Made by a program: the position numbers and the translations under genes. From contig CACDMT010000006.1 in assembly GCA_902553945.1 (NCBI GenBank), positions 1-46,284 of the forward strand: a stretch of DNA of 46,284 nt, written 5' to 3'. Positions 8,077-15,805 of the stretch are shown here, in pieces (the first letter of the stretch is position 1; each line of letters begins with the position of its first letter). The notes under the pieces were generated by a model, which made no database searches, had not been told where the DNA came from, and saw only the letters and a list, made by a program, of their open reading frames with translations. The DNA is from an uncultured Alphaproteobacteria bacterium. GTDB taxonomy: Bacteria > Pseudomonadota > Alphaproteobacteria > HIMB59 > GCA-002718135.

Positions 8077-9217
8077 TAAACCTCTGGAAGGAATTACTGT
8101 TCTTGAGTTTAGTCAATTCTTATCAGGACCAGCTGCAGGATTAAGATTATCAGATCTTGGAGCTAAAGTAATTAAAATTGAAAGACCCGGAAGCGGTGAT
8201 TTATGTAGAACACTATATTTAAGTGACACTGATTTGGGCGGTGATAGCACACTATTTCACGCAATAAATAGAAATAAAAAAAGTTTTGCAGCAAATCTTA
8301 AAGACCCTAATGATATAGAAAAAATAAAAAAATTAATTTCTAAAGCTGATATAATTACTCAAAATTTCAGACCCGGTGTAATTGAGAGAATCGGTCTTGA
8401 TTATGAAAATGTTAGAAAAATTAATCCTAAAATTGTTTATGGCAGTATCAGTGGTTATGGAAATAAAGGACCTTGGAAAGATTTACCTGGGCAAGATTTA
8501 TTAGCTCAATCTAGATCTGGATTAGTTTGGTTAAATGGAAATGGAGGCGAAGCTCCAACACCAATGGGTTTAGCAGCAGCTGACATGTTGGCCGGACATT
8601 ATATGGTAGAAGGTATTTTAGCATCCTTGATAAAATCATTAAAAACTGGTGAAGGTAGTTTAGTTGAAACAAGTTTGATGGAGGCATTATTAGATTTTCA
8701 ATTTGAAGTTTTGACAACTTATTTAAATGATGGCAACAGAAAACCTGTTAGAAGTTCATATAATAATGCTCATGCTTATTTGTCAGCTCCATATGGAATA
8801 TATAAAACGAAAGATAGTTTTATTGCAATCGCAATGACACCTGTTCCTAACTTAGGAGAACTTTTAGGATTAGAATCAATTACTAATTTTACTGATCAAA
8901 AAGAATGGTTCACTAAAAGAGATGAAATAAAAAAACTCATAGGAGAATGGTTAATAAATGAAACTACTGACCATTGGTTAAGTATTTTACAACCTGCTGA
9001 TATTTGGTGTGCAGAAGTTTTAGAATGGGATAAAATGATAGAAAATGAAGGTTTTAAAATATTAGATATGTTCCAGAGAATTAAAAGATCAGACGGTTTA
9101 AATATTCAAACTTTAAGATGTCCAATTAGAATAAATAATGAAATTTTTAAATCAGATATAGCTGCGCCTCTAGTAGGTCAACATAATGATGAAATTATTA
9201 AGGAGTATCAACTCTGA
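8063..9217 (+). CDS. CaiB/BaiF-family (class III) CoA-transferase
   Basis: A 384-residue class III CoA-transferase. It shows the N-terminal GITVLEFSQFLSGPAAGLRLSDLGAKVIKIERPGSGD, then NKKSFAANLKDP, then GYGNKGPWKDLPGQDLLAQSRSGL, which carries the catalytic Asp, and a C-terminal EVLEWDKM region. These enzymes move CoA between carboxylic acids through an aspartyl-CoA intermediate. I chose the GTG at 8063 because AGGAG at 8053-8057 sits 5 nt upstream; a TTG at 8048 would place the ribosome site inside the gene. The start overlaps the previous gene by 14 bp. The acid substrate is not known. Confidence 0.88.
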   Translation: MSTSNKPLEGITVLEFSQFLSGPAAGLRLSDLGAKVIKIERPGSGDLCRTLYLSDTDLGGDSTLFHAINRNKKSFAANLKDPNDIEKIKKLISKADIITQNFRPGVIERIGLDYENVRKINPKIVYGSISGYGNKGPWKDLPGQDLLAQSRSGLVWLNGNGGEAPTPMGLAAADMLAGHYMVEGILASLIKSLKTGEGSLVETSLMEALLDFQFEVLTTYLNDGNRKPVRSSYNNAHAYLSAPYGIYKTKDSFIAIAMTPVPNLGELLGLESITNFTDQKEWFTKRDEIKKLIGEWLINETTDHWLSILQPADIWCAEVLEWDKMIENEGFKILDMFQRIKRSDGLNIQTLRCPIRINNEIFKSDIAAPLVGQHNDEIIKEYQL

Positions 9218-10320
9218 AAATAACTGATATTGAAATACGGATGTGTCGTCACAGTGAGCCAGTGATGAAAGACTCAGAAATGAGAGATGGAAATAAATCT
9301 GATTTAGAATTTTTAGTTATATCATTTAATACTGATGAAGGATTAACATCATCCTCTTTTGGTTTTGCTGGAAGAGGCGCTGAAATGGCAGGAGAAATAG
9401 CTAAAAGTATTTTTCGCCCTTTTTTTTTAGGAAAAGATCCTGACTTTCGAGAACTTCATTGGCATGAGTATAGGATGGCAGATAGATGGTGGAACCACGC
9501 GCCAATTTATAGCTATGGACCCTTTGATATAAATTGCTGGCTTTTATCATCAATGAAAGCAAATCAACCTCTATACAAATATATTGGCGCTTATCGAGAC
9601 AAAGTCCCAATTTATGGAAGTTCACTTGTACATAAAAATCCTGAAGATTATGCCAAAGAAGGTTTAGAATATAAGAAAAGAGGATTTAAAGGTTACAAAT
9701 TACACCCACCAGGTAAGTATGAATTTGATTTAGAAGCTCACAAGAAAACAAGGGAAGCTGTTGGACATAATTTTAATTTAATGAGTGATCCAGTTGCACC
9801 CTACACATTTGAACAAGCTTTGAGATTTGGGAGAGAGTTAGAAAAATTAAATTATTATTGGTATGAAGAGCCTTTATATGATGAAAATTTTCATAATTTA
9901 AGGGAGTTAACAAGAATTCTTGATATTCCTGTAATTGGAACTGAAGTAATTGCTAAACATCCTTATAGTGTTGCAGAATGCATTTCTACTAGAGTAGTTG
10001 ATATGGTTAGAGCAGATGTTTCATGGAGTGGGGGTATAACAGCTACATTAAAAACTGCTCATCTAGCAGAAAGTTTTGGAGTTCAATGTGAAATTCACAC
10101 AGCGATTTATCACCCACTAGAATTAGTTAATTTACACTGTTGTGCAGCAGTAAAAAATTCTGAATTTTTTGAAGTTTTAGTTCCATATGAATATTTTAAT
10201 TTTGGCTTGAAAGAGTCTATTAATGTAAAAGATGGATATGCTCATCTTCCAAATAAACCAGGCCTAGGTATTGAACTGGATTGGGATTTTATTGATAATA
10301 CAACATTTAAAAAATACTAA
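9214..10320 (+). CDS. Enolase-superfamily (mandelate racemase/muconate lactonizing-like) protein with CTG start
   Basis: A 368-residue mandelate-racemase-type protein. The apparent ATG at 9241 would cut off a conserved first strand: the frame continues upstream as KITDIEIR, the typical MR/MLE N-terminus, back to a CTG at 9214 whose last bases overlap the CaiB stop (CTGA). AAGGAG at 9200-9205 lies 8 nt upstream, and the only other codons before an in-frame TAA cannot start. Motifs in order are KLHPPG (usually K-x-K, here K-x-H), SDP, YEEPL, GTEV and CEIHTAIYHPLE. It is probably a sugar-acid dehydratase or racemase; its substrate is unclear. The next gene follows immediately. Confidence 0.8.
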   Translation: MKITDIEIRMCRHSEPVMKDSEMRDGNKSDLEFLVISFNTDEGLTSSSFGFAGRGAEMAGEIAKSIFRPFFLGKDPDFRELHWHEYRMADRWWNHAPIYSYGPFDINCWLLSSMKANQPLYKYIGAYRDKVPIYGSSLVHKNPEDYAKEGLEYKKRGFKGYKLHPPGKYEFDLEAHKKTREAVGHNFNLMSDPVAPYTFEQALRFGRELEKLNYYWYEEPLYDENFHNLRELTRILDIPVIGTEVIAKHPYSVAECISTRVVDMVRADVSWSGGITATLKTAHLAESFGVQCEIHTAIYHPLELVNLHCCAAVKNSEFFEVLVPYEYFNFGLKESINVKDGYAHLPNKPGLGIELDWDFIDNTTFKKY

Positions 10321-11622
10321 ATGACTAAAATTATAAATTTCACTGTAGAAGATGTGCGTTTTCCAACATCTAAAGATTTAACGGGTTCTGATGCAGTTCA
10401 TACTGATCCTGATTATTCTGCAACATATGTAACTGTTTATACATCTGATGAAAAATTAAAAGGTTACGGCATTGCTTTTACCATTGGTAAGGGCAACGAT
10501 ATAGTTGCTGAATGTATAAAGCATTTTTTTCCAACGTTTGTTGGAATGACAATTGATGAATTAGAAAATGAAATTGGAAATCTATGGTTTAAATGTGTTG
10601 ATCATAGTCAACTGAGATGGTTAGGGCCTGAAAAAGGTGTTGTTCATATGGCTGTTGCTGCAATTTTTAATTCTCTTTGGGATTTAATTTCTAAAAAAAA
10701 TAATAAACCACTTTGGAGATTTATTGTTGATAGTAAACCCGAAACAATAATGAAATGGTTAACTTTTAAAAATATTGAAGATGCCTTAACTAAGGATGAG
10801 GCTTATAAGATTTTAAGTGAAAGTCAAAATTATAAAGAAAATAGAATAAAAATTATTTTAGAAGAGGGCTATCCTTCATATACTACTGCCGCAGGTTGGC
10901 TGGGCTATTCTGACGAAAAAATAGTTAAATTGTGTGAAAAATATATTTCTATGGGTTGGAAACATTTTAAGATTAAAGTTGGTTTAGATTTAGAAGCTGA
11001 TGTTAGAAGATTAAAATTAATAAGAGAAACAGTTGGTAATGATTGCTATATAATGGTTGATGCAAATCAACAATGGAGTGTTGAACAATCTATTAAACAT
11101 ATAAACGCTTATAAAGAATTTAATTTATTATTTGTTGAGGAACCAATAAGTCCAGATGATATTTTAGGATTTGTTAAGATAAAGAAAGCTATAGGAAATA
11201 TAAATTTAGCCACTGGTGAAGCTTGTGGAGGTAGAGTAATGTTTAAGCAATTTTTGGAATCTGGAGCTATGAACATCTGTCAAATTGATAGTTGCCGATT
11301 AGGAAGCATAAATGAAATTTTAACAGTTTTATTAATGGCACATAAGTTTAACGTGCCCGTATTTCCTCATGCAGGTGGTGTGGGTTTATGTGAATATGTA
11401 CAGCATTTATGTATGATTGATTACGTATTAATTAATGGAAAAAAAGATACAAAGTTTGTTGAATATTCTGATCAATTGCATGAACATTTTATTTATCCAT
11501 GCAATATTTTTAATGGAAATTATATGCCCCCTCTTGATCATGGATATTCTATTGAAATGAGGGAAAACTCTGTTAATGAGTTCTCTTTCCCTAATGGAAA
11601 TTATTGGAAGAATAATAAATGA
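10321..11622 (+). CDS. fucD: L-fuconate dehydratase
   Basis: A 433-residue enolase-superfamily enzyme of the length expected for L-fuconate dehydratase, which converts L-fuconate to 2-keto-3-deoxy-L-fuconate. The family-specific N-terminus is present (VEDVRFPTSKDLTGSDAVHTDPDYSATYV, with LKGYGIAFTIGKGNDI). Active-site motifs are KHFKIKVG (K-x-K), MVDANQQW, FVEEPISPDD, TGEACGG, and PHAGGVGLCEYVQH with the catalytic His. It begins right after the previous stop, and the SDR gene starts within its final codons (ATGA). The downstream genes match the next steps of the pathway, which supports this substrate. Confidence 0.88.
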   Translation: MTKIINFTVEDVRFPTSKDLTGSDAVHTDPDYSATYVTVYTSDEKLKGYGIAFTIGKGNDIVAECIKHFFPTFVGMTIDELENEIGNLWFKCVDHSQLRWLGPEKGVVHMAVAAIFNSLWDLISKKNNKPLWRFIVDSKPETIMKWLTFKNIEDALTKDEAYKILSESQNYKENRIKIILEEGYPSYTTAAGWLGYSDEKIVKLCEKYISMGWKHFKIKVGLDLEADVRRLKLIRETVGNDCYIMVDANQQWSVEQSIKHINAYKEFNLLFVEEPISPDDILGFVKIKKAIGNINLATGEACGGRVMFKQFLESGAMNICQIDSCRLGSINEILTVLLMAHKFNVPVFPHAGGVGLCEYVQHLCMIDYVLINGKKDTKFVEYSDQLHEHFIYPCNIFNGNYMPPLDHGYSIEMRENSVNEFSFPNGNYWKNNK

Positions 11623-12356
11623 GACTAAAGGATAAAAAAATTATTGTAACAGCTGCTGCTCAGGGAATAGGTAGATCAACTGCATTAAGGTTCATTAATG
11701 AAGGTGCTAATGTAATAGCAACTGACATAAATGAAGAAAAACTAATAGACTTAAAAAAAGAAAATTCAGAAATAGAAATAAAAAAATTAGATGCAACAGA
11801 TAAAGACTCTGTTGGGTTATTCTGTTCTTCAATTACTGATATTGATATTTTATTTCATGCTGTAGGTTTTGTTCATCATGGAGCCTTACTAGATTGCGAT
11901 GATAAAGAGTTTTTTAGATCAATAAATGTTAATATTTACTCTGCATATTTAATGAGTTATAATTTACTTCCAAAAATGCTTAAAAAAGGCAAAGGTAACA
12001 TAATAATTGTTTCTTCTGCAGCCTCTAGTGTTAAAGGTGCTCCAAATAGATTTATATATGGTACAACCAAAGCTGCATTAAATGGATTTGTAAAAGCTTT
12101 GGCTATAGATTATGTTAAACAAGGCATAAGGTGCAATGGAATTTTACCAGGAACAGTTGAAACACCTTCTTGGCAAGGCAGAGTAAATATGGCAGATAAT
12201 CCAAAAAAGGCAAAAGAAGATTTTATTGCTAGACAAGCTATGGGTAGATTAGCACAACCAGAAGAAATTGCATCACTTGCAACCTATTTAGCTAGTGATG
12301 AATCAGATTTTGTTACAGGTACTTTAAATTTAATAGATGGAGGATGGACTTTATAA
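11619..12356 (+). CDS. SDR dehydrogenase, probable 2-keto-3-deoxy-L-fuconate 4-dehydrogenase
   Basis: A 245-residue classical short-chain dehydrogenase. It has the nucleotide-binding AAAQGIGRSTALRF motif, then ATDINE (an Asp after the second strand, indicating NAD preference), and the catalytic Ser-Tyr-Lys in IVSSAASSVKGAPNRFIYGTTKAALNGF. The TAAAQGIGR opening is shared with BDH2-like and L-fucose-pathway SDRs. Placed between fucD and an FAH hydrolase, it most likely oxidises 2-keto-3-deoxy-L-fuconate to 2,4-diketo-3-deoxy-L-fuconate. It overlaps fucD by 4 bp and the next gene by 1 bp. The substrate is inferred from context. Confidence 0.85.
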   Translation: MRLKDKKIIVTAAAQGIGRSTALRFINEGANVIATDINEEKLIDLKKENSEIEIKKLDATDKDSVGLFCSSITDIDILFHAVGFVHHGALLDCDDKEFFRSINVNIYSAYLMSYNLLPKMLKKGKGNIIIVSSAASSVKGAPNRFIYGTTKAALNGFVKALAIDYVKQGIRCNGILPGTVETPSWQGRVNMADNPKKAKEDFIARQAMGRLAQPEEIASLATYLASDESDFVTGTLNLIDGGWTL

Positions 12357-13204
12357 TGAAAACACTAAGATATAGAATTGGAAATGATGTTAAGCCAGGA
12401 ATTTTAGACAAAGATGGAAATATTCGTGATGTTTCTAGTTTAGTACCTGATTGGGATAACGAAAATGTTACAGTTGAAAAATTAAATGAAATTAAAAATG
12501 TTAATATTAATTCTTTACCTTTAGTTGAAAATAATGATGGTTTTGCACCTTGTGTTTGTAAAAAAAGTGTTGGTAAATTTATATGTATTGGATTGAACTA
12601 TTCTGATCATGCTGAAGAAACTGGACAAAAAGTTCCTCCAGAACCAATTATTTTTTCAAAAGCAACAAGTTCAATAATTGGCCCTAATGATAATATTGAA
12701 ATTCCTAGGAAATCAGTAAAGTCTGACTGGGAAGTAGAACTTGGAGTTGTTATAGGCAAAGAAGCAAAATATATTTCTGAAAATGATTCTCAATCTCACA
12801 TTGCTGGATATTGTGTAATAAATGATTTAAGTGAAAGAGAATTTCAAATTGAGCATTTTGGACAATGGGTTAAAGGTAAATCTTGTGACACTTTTGGACC
12901 CATTGGACCATATTTAGTAACAACAGATGAAATACCTGATCCGCAAAATTTAAAAATGTGGTTAGATGTAAATGGTAAAAGAATGCAAGATGGATCAACA
13001 AATACAATGATTTATGGAGTTAATTTTATCATTAGTTATTTAAGTCAATTTATGTCTTTACAACCAGGAGATATTATTTCTACTGGTACTCCTCCAGGTG
13101 TAGGAATGGGAATGAATCCCCAAGTTTTCTTAAAAGCAGGTGATGAAATACATCTAGGTATTGAAGGTTTAGGAGAGCAAAATCAAAAAACAGTTTCAGC
13201 TTAA
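12356..13204 (+). CDS. FAH-family hydrolase, probable 2,4-diketo-3-deoxy-L-fuconate hydrolase
   Basis: A 282-residue fumarylacetoacetate-hydrolase-family protein. The fold signature is IGLNYSDHAEETG, then FSKATSSIIGPND, KSDWEVELGVVIGKEAKYI (metal-binding Glu residues), INDLSERE, KGKSCDTFGPIGP and SYLSQFMSLQPGDIISTGTPPGVGMG. It should cleave the diketo acid to pyruvate and L-lactate. I placed the start at the ATG at 12356, which overlaps the SDR stop as TAATG and gives the usual MKTLRYRIG N-terminus; an ATG at 12344 lies directly against GGAGG at 12339-12343 and would leave no spacer. The downstream L-lactate dehydrogenase fits the predicted product. Confidence 0.87.
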   Translation: MKTLRYRIGNDVKPGILDKDGNIRDVSSLVPDWDNENVTVEKLNEIKNVNINSLPLVENNDGFAPCVCKKSVGKFICIGLNYSDHAEETGQKVPPEPIIFSKATSSIIGPNDNIEIPRKSVKSDWEVELGVVIGKEAKYISENDSQSHIAGYCVINDLSEREFQIEHFGQWVKGKSCDTFGPIGPYLVTTDEIPDPQNLKMWLDVNGKRMQDGSTNTMIYGVNFIISYLSQFMSLQPGDIISTGTPPGVGMGMNPQVFLKAGDEIHLGIEGLGEQNQKTVSA

Positions 13205-14358
13205 TGATTGGCAGTATAAATAATTGTCACAATGTTAAAGATTTTAGAAAATTAGCTAAAAGAAGATTACCTGGACCTATATTCCATTATATTGACGGCG
13301 CTGCTGATGATGAAATTACTTATCGTAGAAATACAGAAGCTTTTGACAAATGTGATTTAGTTCCAAATGTATTAAGTGGTGTTGATAAAGTTGATATGTC
13401 AACAACAGTCATGGGCCAAAAATTAGATATGCCTTTATATTGTGCACCTACTGCGCTTCAAAGATTATTTCATCATGAAGGTGAGCATGCTGTTGCAAAA
13501 GCAGCAGAAAAACATGGAACAATGTTTGGTATTTCTTCACTTGGAACAGCTGGTATAGAAGAAATTTCAAAACTTGTAAGTAGTCCTAAATTATTTCAGC
13601 TATATGTTCATAAAGATAAAGGATTAAATGCTGCATTAATTCAACAATGCAAGGAATCAAATTTTGAAGCAATGGCAGTAACAGTTGATACAGCTGTAGG
13701 CGGTAATCGTGAAAGAGATTTATATACTGGTTTTACAATACCTATGAAACTAAAATTAAATAGTATTTTTAGTTTTGCATTTCATCCAATGTGGGCATTA
13801 AATTATTTTATAAAACCTAAATGGGAATTAAGTAATTTAAAAGATCATATTAGTGAAGGAACTAAAGTTATGACTACTATTGGTGATTATTTTACAAAAA
13901 TGCTTGATAATTCAATGAGCTGGAAAGATGTTGAAAATATTAATAAGGAATGGGGAGGTCAATTCGCAATAAAAGGTGTTATGTCTGTAGAAGATGCAAA
14001 GAAAGCCGTAGATGTTGGAGCTACAGCTATAATGATTTCAAACCATGGAGGAAGACAACTAGATGGATCCAGATCTCCTTTTGATCAACTAGCTGAGATA
14101 GTTGATGCAGTTGGTGATAAAATAGATGTCATTTGTGAAGGGGGGATTAGAAGAGGTACACATGTTCTAAAGGCACTTTCTTTAGGAGCAAAAGCTTGCT
14201 CAGGCGGAAGAATGTATCTTTATGCTCTAGCTGCTGGTGGTCAAAAGGGAGTTGAAAGAAGTTTAACAAATTTAAGAAACGAAATTGAAAGAGATATGAA
14301 GCTAATGGGAGTTTCAAATATCCAAGAATTAACCAGAAAAAATCTAAGATTCAGATAA
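13204..14358 (+). CDS. lldD: FMN-dependent L-lactate dehydrogenase / alpha-hydroxyacid oxidase
   Basis: A 384-residue FMN enzyme. It shows FRKLAKRRLPGPIFHYIDGAADDEITYRRN, then LYCAPTALQRLFHHEGEHAVAKAAEKHGT, AMAVTVDTAVGGNRERDL, and near the end ISNHGGRQLDGSRSPFDQL (catalytic His and substrate Arg) and GGIRRGTHVLKALSLGAKAC. It oxidises L-lactate to pyruvate, passing electrons to the membrane chain. It starts by TAATG overlap with the FAH hydrolase, which yields L-lactate, so it completes the L-fuconate pathway to two pyruvates. A role on another 2-hydroxyacid cannot be excluded. Confidence 0.88.
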   Translation: MIGSINNCHNVKDFRKLAKRRLPGPIFHYIDGAADDEITYRRNTEAFDKCDLVPNVLSGVDKVDMSTTVMGQKLDMPLYCAPTALQRLFHHEGEHAVAKAAEKHGTMFGISSLGTAGIEEISKLVSSPKLFQLYVHKDKGLNAALIQQCKESNFEAMAVTVDTAVGGNRERDLYTGFTIPMKLKLNSIFSFAFHPMWALNYFIKPKWELSNLKDHISEGTKVMTTIGDYFTKMLDNSMSWKDVENINKEWGGQFAIKGVMSVEDAKKAVDVGATAIMISNHGGRQLDGSRSPFDQLAEIVDAVGDKIDVICEGGIRRGTHVLKALSLGAKACSGGRMYLYALAAGGQKGVERSLTNLRNEIERDMKLMGVSNIQELTRKNLRFR

Positions 14359-14419
14359 ATTAACAATTTTTTGAAAAAAATTATTTATTCTTATTAAATT
14401 TTATTTTAGAAATTTTGTT

Positions 14420-14740
14420 ATGAATGAAGAAATTGAACCAATCTTAATTGGCGAGGTAGATGATATTGAAGTGGGTTCAGTAGAAAATTTTGAATACGAA
14501 GATATCAATTATTCCATATTCAGACTTGAGTCTGGTTTTTTTGCCACACAAGGCAACTGCACTTGTGCTGAAAGAACTTTGTTAAGTGAAGCAGATGTTG
14601 AAGGTGAAGAGTTAGAATGCCCAAGTTGCGGAAATACTTTTAGTATAGTTTCAGGTGATCCAATTTCTGATTTGGAACAGAGTACATTAAGAATTTATGA
14701 AGTTACTGAAGAAGATGGAAATCTTTATCTAAATCTTTAA
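14420..14740 (+). CDS. Rieske-fold small ferredoxin-like protein with four cysteines in the ligand positions
   Basis: A 106-residue protein with the length and layout of a soluble Rieske ferredoxin: an acidic N-terminus, FRLESGFFATQGN, the first ligand loop, ECPSCGNTFSIVSGDP and a final beta strand. In a normal Rieske protein the ligands are C-x-H and C-x-x-H. Here they are C47-x-C49 and C67-x-x-C70, so both histidines are replaced by cysteine with near-normal spacing. This could make a 4-Cys [2Fe-2S] centre of low potential, or a zinc or mononuclear iron site. The canonical paralogue at 32673-32996 has C48-x-H50 and C67-x-x-H70. It follows lldD after 61 bp and overlaps the convergent gene by 4 bp. 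Confidence 0.75.
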   Translation: MNEEIEPILIGEVDDIEVGSVENFEYEDINYSIFRLESGFFATQGNCTCAERTLLSEADVEGEELECPSCGNTFSIVSGDPISDLEQSTLRIYEVTEEDGNLYLNL

Positions 14741-15705
14741 AAATTTAAATTACTAAGATTAACGATATTTTTTTTATTTAACTCTTTTATATTTTTTAAG
14801 TAATTAAAAACATTCATACATGATTCAATCGACATTCTTTTCCTGCATTCGAGAGTCAGAGCTGCATTATGAGGTGTTAAAATAATATTTTCTTGTTTAA
14901 ATAATGGATGATCTTTAATTGGTGGTTCAGTTTCAAAAACATCTAAACCTGCACTATTAATTTTATTATTTTTAAGAGCATCAAAAAGTGCTTTTTCGTT
15001 TACAATTCCTCCACGTGCTGTGTTAACTAAAATTAAGTTTTTTTTGAAAAGATTAAAATCATCAAAGTTTATAAAATTTCTAGTTGAGTCATTAAGAGGA
15101 AGATGTATGCTTATATAATCTGCTAATTCAAAACCTTCTTTCTTTTTAATTGGATTGCATTTTTTATTTTTTATAATATCATCTGATACATAAGGGTCGT
15201 GAATATAAACTTCCATGTCAAATCCTAAACATCTTTTTGCTAATTCTTGTCCAATTCTTCCAAATCCTAAAATTAAAATCTTTTTTTTATAAAGTTCAAA
15301 AAAATTAGGTAATTGCGATTTATTTTTGAAATTTCCAGATTTTACTAACCTATCAGATAAATGAATATTTTTTGTAAGGTATAAAAACATAGTCATAACA
15401 TGTTCTGCAACACTTACAGCATTAGAAGTCCCAGTTATTGCAAGAGCAATATTATTTTTCGATATATAATCTGAGTCAACATTATCATAACCAACACCAT
15501 GTCTTGAAACGATTTTTAGTTTTCTACATTTAGACAATATTTTTGATGTTAAATTTGCTGTTCGGATTACTATACCGTCGACATCAGAGAGATTTTTAAT
15601 TAGATAGGCTTCTTCAAAATTCTCTATTTCAAAATTTTCGATATTGTTTTTTTCAAAAATTGTAAGCCCATCGGGATGTATTTTGCCCATGATTGCTATT
15701 TTCAT
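14737..15705 (-). CDS. D-2-hydroxyacid dehydrogenase (SerA / hydroxypyruvate reductase-like)
   Basis: A 322-residue NAD-dependent D-2-hydroxyacid dehydrogenase. It shows SRHGVGYDNVD, the Rossmann motif ILGFGRIGQELAKRC followed by an Asp at the end of the next strand (YIHDPY), then VNTARGGIVNEKAL (catalytic Arg), DVFETEPP (Glu) and LTPHNAALTLE (His). Length and motifs are complete. The family includes phosphoglycerate dehydrogenase, glyoxylate/hydroxypyruvate reductase and D-lactate dehydrogenase; the exact substrate cannot be told. It is divergent from the iolD-like gene, with 100 bp between them, and convergent with the four-Cys Rieske-like gene. Confidence 0.85.
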   Translation of the reverse strand: MKIAIMGKIHPDGLTIFEKNNIENFEIENFEEAYLIKNLSDVDGIVIRTANLTSKILSKCRKLKIVSRHGVGYDNVDSDYISKNNIALAITGTSNAVSVAEHVMTMFLYLTKNIHLSDRLVKSGNFKNKSQLPNFFELYKKKILILGFGRIGQELAKRCLGFDMEVYIHDPYVSDDIIKNKKCNPIKKKEGFELADYISIHLPLNDSTRNFINFDDFNLFKKNLILVNTARGGIVNEKALFDALKNNKINSAGLDVFETEPPIKDHPLFKQENIILTPHNAALTLECRKRMSIESCMNVFNYLKNIKELNKKNIVNLSNLNF

Positions 15706-15805
15706 AAACTATTCCTATAATCTAAATAAAATAAAAAATAAATTGTTTAACTCTTTAAAATAATTCATATTGTAATAAGATCATATTTAATAAGATGGAG
15801 AAATA

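Noticed and set aside
12344-12358. ATG at 12344 as the start of the FAH-family hydrolase
   Set aside because: It directly abuts GGAGG with no spacer; the TAATG-overlapping ATG at 12356 gives the usual N-terminus.
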